Shown: positions 1-8,508 of the stretch, piece after piece
Layout of the letters: each line of letters opens with the position of its first letter
How positions within the stretch are numbered: the first letter of the stretch is position 1
DNA from: an uncultured Agathobacter sp.
Lineage (GTDB): Bacteria > Bacillota > Clostridia > Lachnospirales > Lachnospiraceae
Length of the DNA stretch: 64,000 nt
Direction: 5' to 3'
NCBI GenBank assembly: GCA_934359755.1
Contig: CAKRLV010000004.1
Location: 81,507 to 145,506, forward strand
The notes under the pieces: model-generated
What the model saw: the letters and a program-made list of their open reading frames with translations, nothing else
What the model was told of the DNA's origin: nothing
Databases searched by the model: none
Translations under genes and position numbers: made by a program

Positions 1-699
1 TATGTAGGAAGTATATTGCAGTTGAAATTATTGCTGATAGGTCTTGCGCTTAGTCACATTATCATAGTTGGAATGCCGATTCTTGCAGCTTGGTATGGCA
101 AGATTGATTTTAAGAGGACATTTTCTTTAAATAATTTTGGTATGAAGAATCTGCCTGCAATCATTATTACTGCAATTGGAGCATTTATAGTTGGAAATAT
201 AGCATGTATGCCGATATCAAATATCGTAAATGACAGCATGAGCACCTATAGTGACGGCATGAGCACACTTATGTCTTCACAGAGTATATGGGTTGTATGG
301 TTTGTAATAGGTGTTGTACCTGCAATATCAGAAGAGACATTATTCAGGGGATATCTGCTTTCTTCTCTTCGTCAGAAGACAAAGCCGATTGTGTATATAA
401 TTGTCACAGCATTGATATTTGGAATTTATCATATGAATCTTTATCAGGGATGTTATGCGTTTTTACTTGGACTTGTGCTTGCCTATGTGGTTTACAAGAC
501 AAATAGTATTTTTGCATCAGCGATTATACACTTCATATGTAATTCGATGGCGGTGATTTTAAGTATGACTACTATCATTAATCTTGAGAAGATAAGTGAT
601 ATACAGCTGATAGGAATTGGCATAGCAGGACTTGTTATGTTGGTGGCAGGACTTTGGTTTATATCGAGGAAAAAGAATGAAGTTACAGCAGATGTATAG
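1..699 (+). CDS. CPBP family intramembrane metalloprotease (5' end outside window)
   Basis: The reading frame is open to the left window edge, so the N-terminus is missing; 232 residues are visible. The protein is mostly hydrophobic, with about six membrane segments. The family's metal site is visible: EETLFRG (the EExxxR motif) near the middle, then an FGIYH segment, then a HFICNS segment near the C-terminus (the HxxxN-like motif). CPBP (Abi/Rce1-like) proteases cleave membrane-associated substrates; in Firmicutes roles range from bacteriocin self-immunity to regulation, and nothing here identifies the substrate. The stop codon overlaps the start of the downstream TtcA-like gene by 23 bp, so the two are probably co-transcribed. 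Confidence 0.85.
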   Translation, partial: YVGSILQLKLLLIGLALSHIIIVGMPILAAWYGKIDFKRTFSLNNFGMKNLPAIIITAIGAFIVGNIACMPISNIVNDSMSTYSDGMSTLMSSQSIWVVWFVIGVVPAISEETLFRGYLLSSLRQKTKPIVYIIVTALIFGIYHMNLYQGCYAFLLGLVLAYVVYKTNSIFASAIIHFICNSMAVILSMTTIINLEKISDIQLIGIGIAGLVMLVAGLWFISRKKNEVTADV

Positions 700-1378
700 T
701 AAAGTCAGGCAGGCTGTTGATGCATATGACATGATTGAAGAGGGCGATAAAATCGCCCTTGGAATTTCAGGGGGAAAAGATTCTCTTGGACTTTTATATG
801 CACTTGCAGGTCTAAGGCAGTTCTATCCCAGACATTTTGAACTTGTTGCAATTACAGTGGATTTGGGATATGAAGGATTTGATTTGTCAAAGATAGAAGC
901 TTTGTGCAAGCAGCTTGATGTAAAATATTATATAGTAAAGACAAGCATTTCCAAGATGATAGAAGAAGAGGGATGTTCATTATGTTCGAGACTTCGCAAG
1001 GGTGCGCTATGCGATAAAGTAAAAGAGCTTGGATGTAACAAGATTGCATACGCACATAATATGGATGATGTAGTGGAGACTATGATACTTTCTTTGATAT
1101 ATGAGGGAAGATTTTCCACATTTTACCCAGTTACTGATTTGGAAAATATAGGAATCAAACTTATAAGACCATTTGTTTTTGTGACACAGGCAGAGGCTGT
1201 TGGTTTTAGAAATAAATATGAACTTCCAGTAGTTACCAATCCATGTCCATTTGACCATGCGTCAGAGCGGGCATATGTGAGAAATCTGCTTGATGAAATG
1301 AACCGCCATACACCAGGTGTGAAAAAGCGGATGATGACCGCTATATGTGATGGTACACTTTCAAATTGGAAGAGATAA
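677..1378 (+). CDS. TtcA-family PP-loop ATPase (tRNA thiolation type)
   Basis: This 233-residue protein carries the PP-loop SGGKDS near residue 34 and a CSLC pair in the middle, as in the TtcA family, which activates a tRNA base with ATP and inserts sulfur, in TtcA at cytidine 32 using a [4Fe-4S] cluster. The in-frame codon further upstream lacks a ribosome site; the ATG at 677 is preceded by GAGGAAAAA and gives MKLQQMYSKV, so I use it. It is shorter than E. coli TtcA (about 310 residues), as is usual for the Firmicutes members of this family. The exact tRNA substrate is inferred from family only. It overlaps the CPBP gene by 23 bp. Confidence 0.85.
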   Translation: MKLQQMYSKVRQAVDAYDMIEEGDKIALGISGGKDSLGLLYALAGLRQFYPRHFELVAITVDLGYEGFDLSKIEALCKQLDVKYYIVKTSISKMIEEEGCSLCSRLRKGALCDKVKELGCNKIAYAHNMDDVVETMILSLIYEGRFSTFYPVTDLENIGIKLIRPFVFVTQAEAVGFRNKYELPVVTNPCPFDHASERAYVRNLLDEMNRHTPGVKKRMMTAICDGTLSNWKR

Positions 1379-1383
1379 ATAAA

Positions 1384-1447
1384 AATATAAACATAAGTAT
1401 AAACATAAATATAAACATAAGTATAAACATAAATATAAATACAAATA
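1384..1447. repeat. Short AT-rich tandem repeat after ttcA-like gene
   Basis: About five units of a 12-bp motif of the form ATAAACATAAGT / ATAAACATAAAT lie immediately after the stop codon at 1378 and before the terminator hairpin. The purpose is unknown; slippage expansion in an intergenic spacer is the simplest reading. Confidence 0.85.
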
Positions 1448-1450
1448 CAG

Positions 1451-1500
1451 GCCAGCATTATACTTGTACACCATGTACGAATATAGCTGGCTATTTTTTA
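1451..1500 (+). terminator. Rho-independent terminator after ttcA-like gene
   Basis: GCCAGC (1451-1456) pairs with GCTGGC (1486-1491), with further pairing inside (TTGTAC with GTACGAA, one bulge), followed by TATTTTTTATT. Confidence 0.75.
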
Positions 1501-1627
1501 TTGTTCAGACGCAAGCTTGACACCGTACTGTCAAGCTATGTGTCATAGTGTTAATTATTGAGTGATTACAGCCACGGCATCGCAGAGGCGACGGTTTTAT
1601 GTTTTTAAATATATACATTTACATATA
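1501..1627. other. Intergenic spacer with a perfect 8-bp inverted repeat
   Basis: AGCTTGAC (1514-1521) and GTCAAGCT (1530-1537) form a perfect hairpin with an 8-nt loop. No U-tract follows, so it is not an obvious terminator. Nothing else is recognised here before the suf promoter. Confidence 0.5.
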
Positions 1628-1656
1628 TTGACTGTGATTTGGACAAAATATATAAT
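1628..1656 (+). promoter_or_regulatory. Sigma-A type promoter for the sufCB operon
   Basis: TTGACT (1628-1633), a 17-bp spacer, then TATAAT (1651-1656). The start of sufC is 47 bp downstream of the -10 box. Confidence 0.75.
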
Positions 1657-1702
1657 GCTCTAAATGGCATATGCCGATAATAAATAACTAAGGAGATATA
1701 GC

Positions 1703-2440
1703 ATGTTAGAGTTAAAGGATTTATGTTTTGATGTTTCTGATGATAAATGTCAGAAAGATATCATTAAGAACTTAAGTCTTACAATAGATGATGGAAAGTT
1801 TGTTGTTATCACTGGTCCTAATGGTGGAGGAAAATCTACACTTGCAAAGCTTATCGCTGGAATAGAGAAGCCTATAAGCGGTCAGATTATTTTTGACGGA
1901 ACAGATATTACAGATATGGGAATTACCCAGAGAGCACAGCTTGGAATAAGCTTTGCATTCCAGCAGCCTGTTAAATTTAAAGGAATTACAGTTTTGGATC
2001 TGCTTAGATTAGCAGCGCAAAAGGAACTTACAGCAGGTGAAGCCTGTGAGTATCTTTCAGAAGTAGGTCTTTGTGCAAGAGATTACATTAATCGTGAAGT
2101 CAATGGTTCATTGTCTGGTGGTGAGTTGAAGAGAATTGAGATTGCAACTGTCCTTGCAAGAGGTACTAAGATGTCTATCTTTGATGAGCCAGAGGCTGGA
2201 ATAGATTTATGGAGTTTTCAGAATCTTATCCGCGTTTTCGAGAATATGAGAGAAGCTACGAATGGTTCTATCCTCATTATATCGCATCAGGAGAGAATTC
2301 TTGAGATTGCCGATCAGATTGTGGTTCTTGCGGATGGACAGGTATCTAAGATTGGTACAAGGGAAGAGATTATGCCAGAGCTTCTTAATTCAGCAGATGT
2401 TGCCAGAGGCTGCAATAAATTAGATGGAGGTAATCAGTAA
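1703..2440 (+). CDS. sufC: Fe-S cluster assembly ATPase SufC
   Basis: A 245-residue ABC ATPase with Walker A GPNGGGKST, signature SLSGGELKR, Walker B IFDEPEAGID and a switch ISHQE, all matching SufC. SufC drives cluster assembly on the SufB scaffold in the cytoplasm. The ribosome site AAGGAGATATAGC precedes the ATG. The stop codon overlaps the start of the sufB-like gene by one base, so the pair is translationally coupled. No sufS, sufU or separate sufD lies nearby, which matches the reduced two-gene form of the pathway found in many anaerobes and archaea. Confidence 0.93.
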   Translation: MLELKDLCFDVSDDKCQKDIIKNLSLTIDDGKFVVITGPNGGGKSTLAKLIAGIEKPISGQIIFDGTDITDMGITQRAQLGISFAFQQPVKFKGITVLDLLRLAAQKELTAGEACEYLSEVGLCARDYINREVNGSLSGGELKRIEIATVLARGTKMSIFDEPEAGIDLWSFQNLIRVFENMREATNGSILIISHQERILEIADQIVVLADGQVSKIGTREEIMPELLNSADVARGCNKLDGGNQ

Positions 2441-3360
2441 TGGTAGATGAGATTCAGAAGAGATTACTTGAGGAGATTGCCGATTTACATGATGTTCCAG
2501 AGGGAGCTTACAATATAAGAGCCAACAGTAAATTAGCTGATAGAAAGACTACTGCCAATATAGATATTGTCACAAAAGAGGATGTAAGTGGAATTGATAT
2601 CCGTATCAAGCCAGGTACTAAAAATGAGAGTGTACACATTCCGGTGGTACTTAGCGAGAGTGGATTAAAGGAGACTGTCTATAATGATTTTTATATTGGA
2701 GAGGATTGTGATGTAGTTATTGTCGCAGGATGTGGCATTCATAACTGTGGTGTTCAGGATTCAGAACATGATGGTGTTCATAGATTTTATGTCGGTAGAA
2801 ATTCTAAAGTGAAATATGTCGAGAAACACTATGGTGAAGGTGACGGACAGGGAAAGAGAATTCTTAATCCTGTAACAGAAGTATACATGGAAGAGAATAG
2901 TTCCATGGAAATGGAAATGGTACAGATAAAGGGAGTGGATTCTACAGTCCGTACTACAAAATCAGAGCTTGCAGCTGGCGCAGCTATTGTAGTAAGAGAG
3001 CGTCTTATGACACATGGAAACCAGACGGCCCAGAGTATATATGAGACTTATCTAAATGGTGATGGAGCATCTGCTGATGTCGTATCAAGATCTGTTGCCA
3101 AAGACAATTCATATCAGAAATTCGATTCAAAGATAGCTGGAAATGCTGCATGTACAGGACACACTGAATGTGATGCCATCATTATGGACAATGCAAAAAT
3201 ACTTGCAGTTCCACAGCTTGAAGCCAATAATATTGATGCGGCACTTGTACATGAAGCTGCTATTGGCAAGATTGCAGGAGAGCAGATAATTAAGCTTATG
3301 ACACTTGGGCTTAGTGAAGAAGAGGCCGAAGCACAGATTGTTAATGGTTTCCTGAAATAA
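2440..3360 (+). CDS. SufB/SufD-family scaffold protein (short form)
   Basis: The 306-residue protein belongs to the SufBD beta-helix family: it has the region rich in glycine and asparagine around HNCGVQDSEHDG, and the C-terminal segment ALVHEAAIGKI followed by EEEAEAQIVNGFL that is typical of SufB/SufD. It is much shorter than E. coli SufB (about 495 residues) and lacks the long N-terminal domain, as in the minimal SufCB-type systems. It probably forms a homodimer with SufC to build Fe-S clusters; the single scaffold would serve for both SufB and SufD. It starts at the A of the sufC stop codon. Confidence 0.88.
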   Translation: MVDEIQKRLLEEIADLHDVPEGAYNIRANSKLADRKTTANIDIVTKEDVSGIDIRIKPGTKNESVHIPVVLSESGLKETVYNDFYIGEDCDVVIVAGCGIHNCGVQDSEHDGVHRFYVGRNSKVKYVEKHYGEGDGQGKRILNPVTEVYMEENSSMEMEMVQIKGVDSTVRTTKSELAAGAAIVVRERLMTHGNQTAQSIYETYLNGDGASADVVSRSVAKDNSYQKFDSKIAGNAACTGHTECDAIIMDNAKILAVPQLEANNIDAALVHEAAIGKIAGEQIIKLMTLGLSEEEAEAQIVNGFLK

Positions 3361-3370
3361 GGGGGAGATT

Positions 3371-3706
3371 ATGGCAAGACCTAGCAAAGTCAGAAGGGTA
3401 TGTCACGACCCGGGAGATTTTTATATAACAACGGAAAAAGGACTCTCGGCAAAAGAGAACGAAGATACAATTGTGATGACTGTAGATGAGTACGAGGCGA
3501 TAAGGCTTATAGATTATGAGAATATAAGTCAGGAAGAGTGTGCTGTCAGGATGAATATTGCCCGTACTACTGCACAGGCAATATATAACAGCGCAAGGCG
3601 TAAGCTGGCAAAATGTCTGATAGATGGAATGAATCTTCATATTGTTGGCGGAAATTTTGATTTATGTGACGGTTCCGCTGGATGTTCTAAGTGTGGTCAG
3701 AAGTAG
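3371..3706 (+). CDS. DUF134 (UPF0251) helix-turn-helix protein
   Basis: A 111-residue protein with the DUF134 signature: N-terminal RPSKVRRVCHDPG, central TVDEYEAIRLIDYE, then an HTH (SQEECAVRMNIARTTAQAIY) resembling a sigma-70 region 4 helix-turn-helix. Cysteines cluster at the C-terminus (CDGSAGCSKCG), hinting at a metal or cluster ligand. The gene follows the suf pair after 10 bp with its own ribosome site GGGGGAG, so it is probably part of that operon and may sense or regulate Fe-S status. That role is inference from neighbourhood and cysteines. Confidence 0.85.
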   Translation: MARPSKVRRVCHDPGDFYITTEKGLSAKENEDTIVMTVDEYEAIRLIDYENISQEECAVRMNIARTTAQAIYNSARRKLAKCLIDGMNLHIVGGNFDLCDGSAGCSKCGQK

Positions 3707-3714
3707 AGCAAAAT

Positions 3715-4776
3715 TTAATTTTTGGAGCTGATATACTTTTTGACATATTTGCAGTACTTTGACATCTTATTGCCCGTCAGATCGCTTTTGGATTTTACAC
3801 CCCAGAAGCAGGAACTTACATTATATTTGTTCATGACTTTTATCCATTTTCCAGCCTGTTCATAGTCGACATCGCCGGCACCGGAATAGTCGGTAAAGCC
3901 GTACTCGGATACGAATACAGGCAGTCCTGATTTTATGGCAGAAACCATTTCACTTCGGTTGTAATCAGTGTGTGATTTAGCATAAAAGTGGCAGCTGTAC
4001 ATGATGTTGGAATAGCCTTTTATCGGTGATGATTTAGGCGAAGACAAGTCCTGACACCATGTAGGGGTGCCTACAATAATTATAGCATCTGAATTATTTT
4101 TCCTGATAACAGGAATAACCTGATTTGCATATTTTTTGATTCTGCTCCAGGTGACATCCCCGCCATTTGGCTCATTACAGATTTCATAGAGGATATTGTC
4201 ATTGTCGGCATACTTCTTTGAAATCTTCTTGAAAAAATCTTTTGACTGTTTTATGTATTTATTAGGATCATGTTCGTCAAGTACATGCCAGTCTACTATT
4301 ACATACATACCAAGTCTGGTTGCTTCATCTATTCCCTTATACATGAGTTCAAGAATATTTGTGCGTTCCTTAGAGTTTGCGCTTGCGTACCCCTCGCATC
4401 CTGATTGAGGTCCATACATGGAAGTGTCCACATACATAGAGAGCCTTATCACGTTTGCTTTCCATTCATCTCTGTAGATTTTAAAGATATCCCTATCTAT
4501 CATTTCAGGAAACCATGTCACTCCGCATATACATGAACCTTTAAGCTGTATCTTTTTCCCTTTTTTGTTAACAATATCAGTGCCTTTAAGTGTAAGCTTT
4601 CCATTTTTATCAAGTGGTGAATTTTTATAACTGTAGTTATAGGCTCCGACGATATCAGTGTTTGGTGTGGCGTTCACATTTTGTGGTGCAGCATTTACAT
4701 TTTGTGGTGCAGCTGATGTCAGTACAAGCACAGTAGCGACCGCAAGGCAGATACATTGTTTTAATAATCTCTTCAT
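3715..4776 (-). CDS. Secreted GH5 family endoglucanase
   Basis: A 353-residue protein with a lysine-rich start, a hydrophobic stretch ending in SAAPQNVNAAP (signal peptide), and a GH5 barrel. The catalytic acid lies in YEICNEPNGG and the nucleophile in PVFVSEYGF, with the family RLSMYVDTSM and DWHVLDEHDP segments; the profile fits GH5 subfamily 2 endo-beta-1,4-glucanases. No carbohydrate-binding module or dockerin is present. I choose the ATG at 4776 because GGAGG precedes it and it begins the signal peptide; an upstream in-frame start adds 13 unlikely residues. The AAPQNVN heptad is duplicated by a 21-bp direct repeat. It converges on the DUF134 gene with only 8 bp between the stops. Confidence 0.9.
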   Translation of the reverse strand: MKRLLKQCICLAVATVLVLTSAAPQNVNAAPQNVNATPNTDIVGAYNYSYKNSPLDKNGKLTLKGTDIVNKKGKKIQLKGSCICGVTWFPEMIDRDIFKIYRDEWKANVIRLSMYVDTSMYGPQSGCEGYASANSKERTNILELMYKGIDEATRLGMYVIVDWHVLDEHDPNKYIKQSKDFFKKISKKYADNDNILYEICNEPNGGDVTWSRIKKYANQVIPVIRKNNSDAIIIVGTPTWCQDLSSPKSSPIKGYSNIMYSCHFYAKSHTDYNRSEMVSAIKSGLPVFVSEYGFTDYSGAGDVDYEQAGKWIKVMNKYNVSSCFWGVKSKSDLTGNKMSKYCKYVKKYISSKN

Positions 4777-5071
4777 AGCATTCCTCCGTTTTAATAAATT
4801 GTATGTGCATATCATATAATGCAGTTATAGTTTATCACATATGTAGCATTTTGTAACAGATTAAATGTTATTAGTATCATGTCAAATTTACCTGGTAGTG
4901 GTTAAAGCAGGCAACGGCAGTTCGGGCTTCGATATAAAAGATGTATGCATGATAGTTGTCAAATAAAGCGAATCCAAATAAAAATATTTATATGCACCAA
5001 CACAATATAATATGTGATATAATGAGTGGAACGTATACTATATATTTTTATATATTTGGAGGCAGAAGAAA
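4777..5071. other. Divergent intergenic region between GH5 gene and alr
   Basis: This region must hold both divergent promoters. Two TATAAT boxes at 5006-5011 and 5018-5023 could serve alr, but neither has a convincing -35 box at the right spacing. On the minus strand a TTGACA lies within 4883-4893 with no good -10 partner. No further gene is seen. Confidence 0.35.
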
Positions 5072-6241
5072 ATGGAATCCACACTTAAGCGTACATGGGC
5101 TGAGATAGATATAGATGCTTTAAAGCACAATTACAGGACTTTACGTAAGAAAGTCGGAGAGAAAGTTAAATTTCTTGGTGTTGTAAAGGCTGACGCATAT
5201 GGACATGGTTCAGTCGTAGTTGCAAGGACACTCGAAAAAGAGGGAGCCGATTATCTCGCGGTAAGCAGTATTGATGAGGCTATGGAACTTCGTGTAAATG
5301 GAATTAAAATGCCAATTCTCATATTGGGACACACACCTAAGGAACAGGTCGAAAGACTGATAGAGTATGATATAACCCAGGCTGTATCGTGCAAGGCAAA
5401 GGCAATCCAATATTCAGACGAAGCATCACGCCTTGGCAGAGAACTTAAGATTCACATCAAGGTAGACACAGGTATGTCACGTCTTGGTTTTTTGTGTAAT
5501 GAAGATTACTTTGACACAGGAGTAGATGGCATATGTGAAGCCCTTAATATGCCAGGACTTAGTGCGGAGGGGATATTTACCCACTTTGCAGTATCGGATG
5601 AGACAGGAGATGAATATAGCGCGTACACTAAGCACCAGTTTAAGCTCTTTTGTGATGTGATAGAGGCAGTAGAAGCAAAATGGGGCAGGAAATTTGCGAT
5701 AAGACATTGTGCCAATACAGGTGCAGTTGCACGTTATCCTGAGACTTATCTTGATATGGTGCGCCCAGGACTTTTGTTATATGGATACGGAGAGTTTGCA
5801 GAAGAACTTAATCTAAAGCCGGTTATGACTTTAAAGACGACCGTAAGCACTATAAAGATTTATCCGAAGGACACAGCAATAAGCTACGGCGGAATATACA
5901 AGACAACAGACCAGACCAGAGTAGGTGTAGTGCCATATGGATATGCTGATGGTTTTTTCAGATGTCTGTCCAACAAATATTCGCTTATGACTGAGGATGG
6001 ACCAGCGAGAGTACTTGGCAAAATCTGCATGGATATGTGCATGATCGATTTGACCAACAAGCCGGATGTAGATGTCGGATCTGAGGTGGAGATATTCGGA
6101 AATAACAATTCGATAGATGGTATGGCAGCTATGGCAGGAACAATCCCATATGAGCTGACATGTGCAGTAAGTAAGCGTGTGCCAAGGACATATATTGAGG
6201 ATGGTAAGATAATAGACAAAGAGCTTATGCTTAGAATGTAG
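5072..6241 (+). CDS. alr: Alanine racemase
   Basis: A 389-residue type III fold PLP enzyme that interconverts L- and D-alanine for peptidoglycan. The PLP lysine is K39 in VVKADAYGHG and the catalytic tyrosine Y272 in ISYGGIY; the KICMDMCMID segment and the C-terminal CAVSKRVPR motif are typical. GGAGGCAGAAGAAA precedes the ATG. It is monocistronic, ending in a strong terminator. Length is normal for the family. Confidence 0.95.
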   Translation: MESTLKRTWAEIDIDALKHNYRTLRKKVGEKVKFLGVVKADAYGHGSVVVARTLEKEGADYLAVSSIDEAMELRVNGIKMPILILGHTPKEQVERLIEYDITQAVSCKAKAIQYSDEASRLGRELKIHIKVDTGMSRLGFLCNEDYFDTGVDGICEALNMPGLSAEGIFTHFAVSDETGDEYSAYTKHQFKLFCDVIEAVEAKWGRKFAIRHCANTGAVARYPETYLDMVRPGLLLYGYGEFAEELNLKPVMTLKTTVSTIKIYPKDTAISYGGIYKTTDQTRVGVVPYGYADGFFRCLSNKYSLMTEDGPARVLGKICMDMCMIDLTNKPDVDVGSEVEIFGNNNSIDGMAAMAGTIPYELTCAVSKRVPRTYIEDGKIIDKELMLRM

Positions 6242-6246
6242 TGTAG

Positions 6247-6285
6247 AGACTTTCTTTTACATTATGTAAAAGAAGGTCTTTTTTT
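6247..6285 (+). terminator. Rho-independent terminator after alr
   Basis: A hairpin built from AGACTTTCTTTTAC and its complement GTAAAAGAAGGTCT around a 4-nt loop, followed by seven T. Confidence 0.85.
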
Positions 6286-6295
6286 GAAAAATAAA

Positions 6296-6390
6296 TAGTT
6301 AAAAATTTTTAGTTAAAAGTATTGACATTTCAAAAAGAATAAGTAAACTATAAAATAGTTAAAAAAACTTAACTAAAAATTTGTAGATTA
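6296..6390 (+). promoter_or_regulatory. acpP/fab operon promoter with palindromic candidate operator
   Basis: TTGACA (6322-6327) and TAAACT (6344-6349, 16-bp spacer) form a promoter; TATAAA at 6349-6354 is an alternative -10 with too long a spacer. Just downstream, at the expected start site, lies TAGTTAA (6356-6362), six A/C bases, TTAACTA (6369-6375), a perfect 7+7 palindrome. Two further TAGTTAA copies stand at 6296-6302 and 6310-6316, 14 bp apart, upstream of the -35. This arrangement suits a dimeric repressor, plausibly the MarR/FabT-like protein encoded at the operon's end. Which regulator binds is inference. Confidence 0.65.
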
Positions 6391-6415
6391 TTATTTGAAA
6401 ATGGAGGAACCCACA

Positions 6416-6634
6416 ATGTTCGAAAAGGTAAAAACAATTATTGCAGAGACACTTAATTGTGAAGAGGATAAGATTACACTAGAGGCTAATCTTTTCACAG
6501 ATTTAGGAGCTGATTCACTTGATGCAATGGAGCTTAGCCTTGCAATCGAGGAGAACCTTGGAGTGTCAATCACAGATGAGCAGATGGCAGAGATTAAGAC
6601 TGTTGGAGATATTGTTAAGATTTTAGGAGAATAA
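6416..6634 (+). CDS. acpP: Acyl carrier protein
   Basis: The 72-residue acidic four-helix carrier protein has GADSLDAME with S34 as the phosphopantetheine site. It carries growing acyl chains for FabD, FabH, FabF, FabG, FabZ and FabK encoded downstream. The ATG at 6416 follows ATGGAGGAACCC; an in-frame ATG 21 bp upstream lacks a ribosome site and would add residues not found in ACPs. It is the first gene of the acc/fab operon. Confidence 0.96.
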   Translation: MFEKVKTIIAETLNCEEDKITLEANLFTDLGADSLDAMELSLAIEENLGVSITDEQMAEIKTVGDIVKILGE

Positions 6635-6641
6635 TTAGAAG

Positions 6642-7115
6642 ATGGAGTTAGAGCAGATTTTCAAAATAATTGAGAAGTTTGATGCTTCTGAAAGCTCCTA
6701 TCTGGAATTACAGCTTGCTGAGGATTACATAAAGCTCAAGAAGCCATCTGATAAGACAGTAGTACAGATGGCTTCAACAGGAGCAGTGAATATGATACCT
6801 GCTCCTGTTGTAAATCCAGTTGATGATGGAGCAAAGAGTCAGTTACAAAATGCAAATGCGGATACGGACTTTGAAGAAAAAGATTATGTTAAGGCACCAC
6901 TTGTAGGAGTGTTCTACGAAGCAGCATCGCCAGAGCAGGATCCATTTGTTAAAGTTGGCAGCCGTGTTTCAAAAGGAGATACACTTTGTCTCATTGAGGC
7001 AATGAAGATGATGAATGAAGTTACAGCACCAAAAGATGGTGTAATCAAAGAAATTCTCGTAGAGAATGGAGATATGGTGGAATATGATGCACCACTATTT
7101 GTAATAGAGGAGTAG
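6642..7115 (+). CDS. accB: Acetyl-CoA carboxylase biotin carboxyl carrier protein
   Basis: A 157-residue BCCP. The C-terminal biotinyl domain contains LIEAMKMMNE with K122 as the biotinylation site. The N-terminal helix region (EQIFKIIEKFDASESSYLEL) and the middle PVV-rich linker are typical. It carries carboxybiotin between AccC and the AccAD transferase to make malonyl-CoA. It lies 7 bp after acpP and 4 bp before accC. Confidence 0.95.
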   Translation: MELEQIFKIIEKFDASESSYLELQLAEDYIKLKKPSDKTVVQMASTGAVNMIPAPVVNPVDDGAKSQLQNANADTDFEEKDYVKAPLVGVFYEAASPEQDPFVKVGSRVSKGDTLCLIEAMKMMNEVTAPKDGVIKEILVENGDMVEYDAPLFVIEE

Positions 7116-7119
7116 AATT

Positions 7120-8508
7120 GTGTTTCGAAGAATATTAATCGCTAACCGAGGCGAAATAGCTATAAGAATTATAAGAACATGTATAGAAATGAATATAGAG
7201 ACAGTAGCTGTGTATTCGATTGCTGATAAGGATTCACTTCATGTGAAGCTTGCAACAGATGCAGTCTGTATCGGACCAGCAAAGGCGGCTGACAGCTACC
7301 TTAATATGAAAAATATTCTTATGGCTGCGACAGAGAAAAATTGTGATGCCATTCATCCAGGATTTGGATTTTTGTCAGAAAACAGTGATTTTGCAAGATT
7401 ATGTGAGGACTGCGGAATCACATTTATCGGTCCTAAAGCGGATGTTATTGATCTGATGGGAAACAAGGCAATGGCAAAAAAACTTATGCGTGATGGCAAT
7501 GTGCCAGTAGTTCCAGGAACTGTAGGTGCTGTTGCAGATTTTAAGGAAGTAGAAGATATCGCAAAAGAGATAGGATATCCACTTTTGCTTAAGGCATCTG
7601 CAGGCGGCGGCGGACGTGGAATGCGCAGAGTGTACAAGAGTGAAGAACTAAAGAGTCTGTATGAAGAGGCAAGGGCAGAAGCAAGAGCATGTTTTGGAAA
7701 TGATGAGATGTATGTGGAGAAACTTATCCTTCATCCAAGACACATTGAATTCCAGATACTTGCAGATGAATATGGAAATGTAGTTCACCTCGGAGAACGA
7801 GATTGTTCTATACAGAGAAAGAACCAAAAGCTTATAGAAGAAAGCCCATGTATGAGATTGTCGGACGAACTTCGTGCGAAAATGGGAGAAGCTGCTGTAA
7901 ATGCAGCAAAAGCGTCAGGATACACAAACGCAGGAACTGTTGAGTTTGTACTTGATGAAAATGATAATTTTTATTTTATAGAGATGAATACAAGAATTCA
8001 GGTTGAACATGGCGTGACAGAAATGGTCACAGGACTTGACCTGATAAAAGAACAAATCAGAATAGCATTTCATCAGCCGCTTGATATGACACAAGACGAT
8101 GTGGTTTTAAATGGTCATGCGATGGAATGTCGAATTAATGCGGAGAATCCAGCATGTGGATTCAAGCCGAATTCAGGAAAGATTACTTTTCTAAATTTAC
8201 CTGGAGGTCCAGGGGTACGAGTAGATACACTGCTCTACAACGGATACGAGACGAGTCCGTTTTATGATTCGATGATGGCAAAGGTGATAGTTCACGCACC
8301 GACGAGGCTTGAGACAATTAGGAAGATGAGACGAGCACTTATTGAACTTACAACCGAAGGAATAACTACAACAGGCGATTTCGACTATTTTGTATTACAT
8401 CATCCGGATTTCGTAAAAGGCAACTATAATGTAGATTTCATTGAAAATAATATTGATGAAATTTTGTCATGGAATGAGTTTGGAGAAGAAGATGACGGAA
8501 TTAATTGA
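7120..8508 (+). CDS. accC: Acetyl-CoA carboxylase biotin carboxylase subunit
   Basis: A 462-residue biotin carboxylase. It opens with FRRILIANRGEIAIRIIRTC, has the ATP-grasp glycine loop KASAGGGGRGMR, and the HLGERDCSIQRKNQKLIEE and MNTRIQVEHGVTE motifs of the active site. It uses ATP and bicarbonate to carboxylate biotin on AccB. Translation starts at GTG (7120), with GAGGAG at the end of accB as ribosome site. Its 3' end overlaps accD by 17 bp. Confidence 0.95.
   Translation: MFRRILIANRGEIAIRIIRTCIEMNIETVAVYSIADKDSLHVKLATDAVCIGPAKAADSYLNMKNILMAATEKNCDAIHPGFGFLSENSDFARLCEDCGITFIGPKADVIDLMGNKAMAKKLMRDGNVPVVPGTVGAVADFKEVEDIAKEIGYPLLLKASAGGGGRGMRRVYKSEELKSLYEEARAEARACFGNDEMYVEKLILHPRHIEFQILADEYGNVVHLGERDCSIQRKNQKLIEESPCMRLSDELRAKMGEAAVNAAKASGYTNAGTVEFVLDENDNFYFIEMNTRIQVEHGVTEMVTGLDLIKEQIRIAFHQPLDMTQDDVVLNGHAMECRINAENPACGFKPNSGKITFLNLPGGPGVRVDTLLYNGYETSPFYDSMMAKVIVHAPTRLETIRKMRRALIELTTEGITTTGDFDYFVLHHPDFVKGNYNVDFIENNIDEILSWNEFGEEDDGIN

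Noticed and set aside
1123..1458. 111-codon minus-strand frame starting in the 12-bp repeat
   Set aside because: Antisense to the ttcA-like gene, with a repeat-derived Tyr/Ile start.
5006..5023. alr promoter from the two TATAAT boxes
   Set aside because: No convincing -35 box at 16-18 bp from either; kept only as a note.
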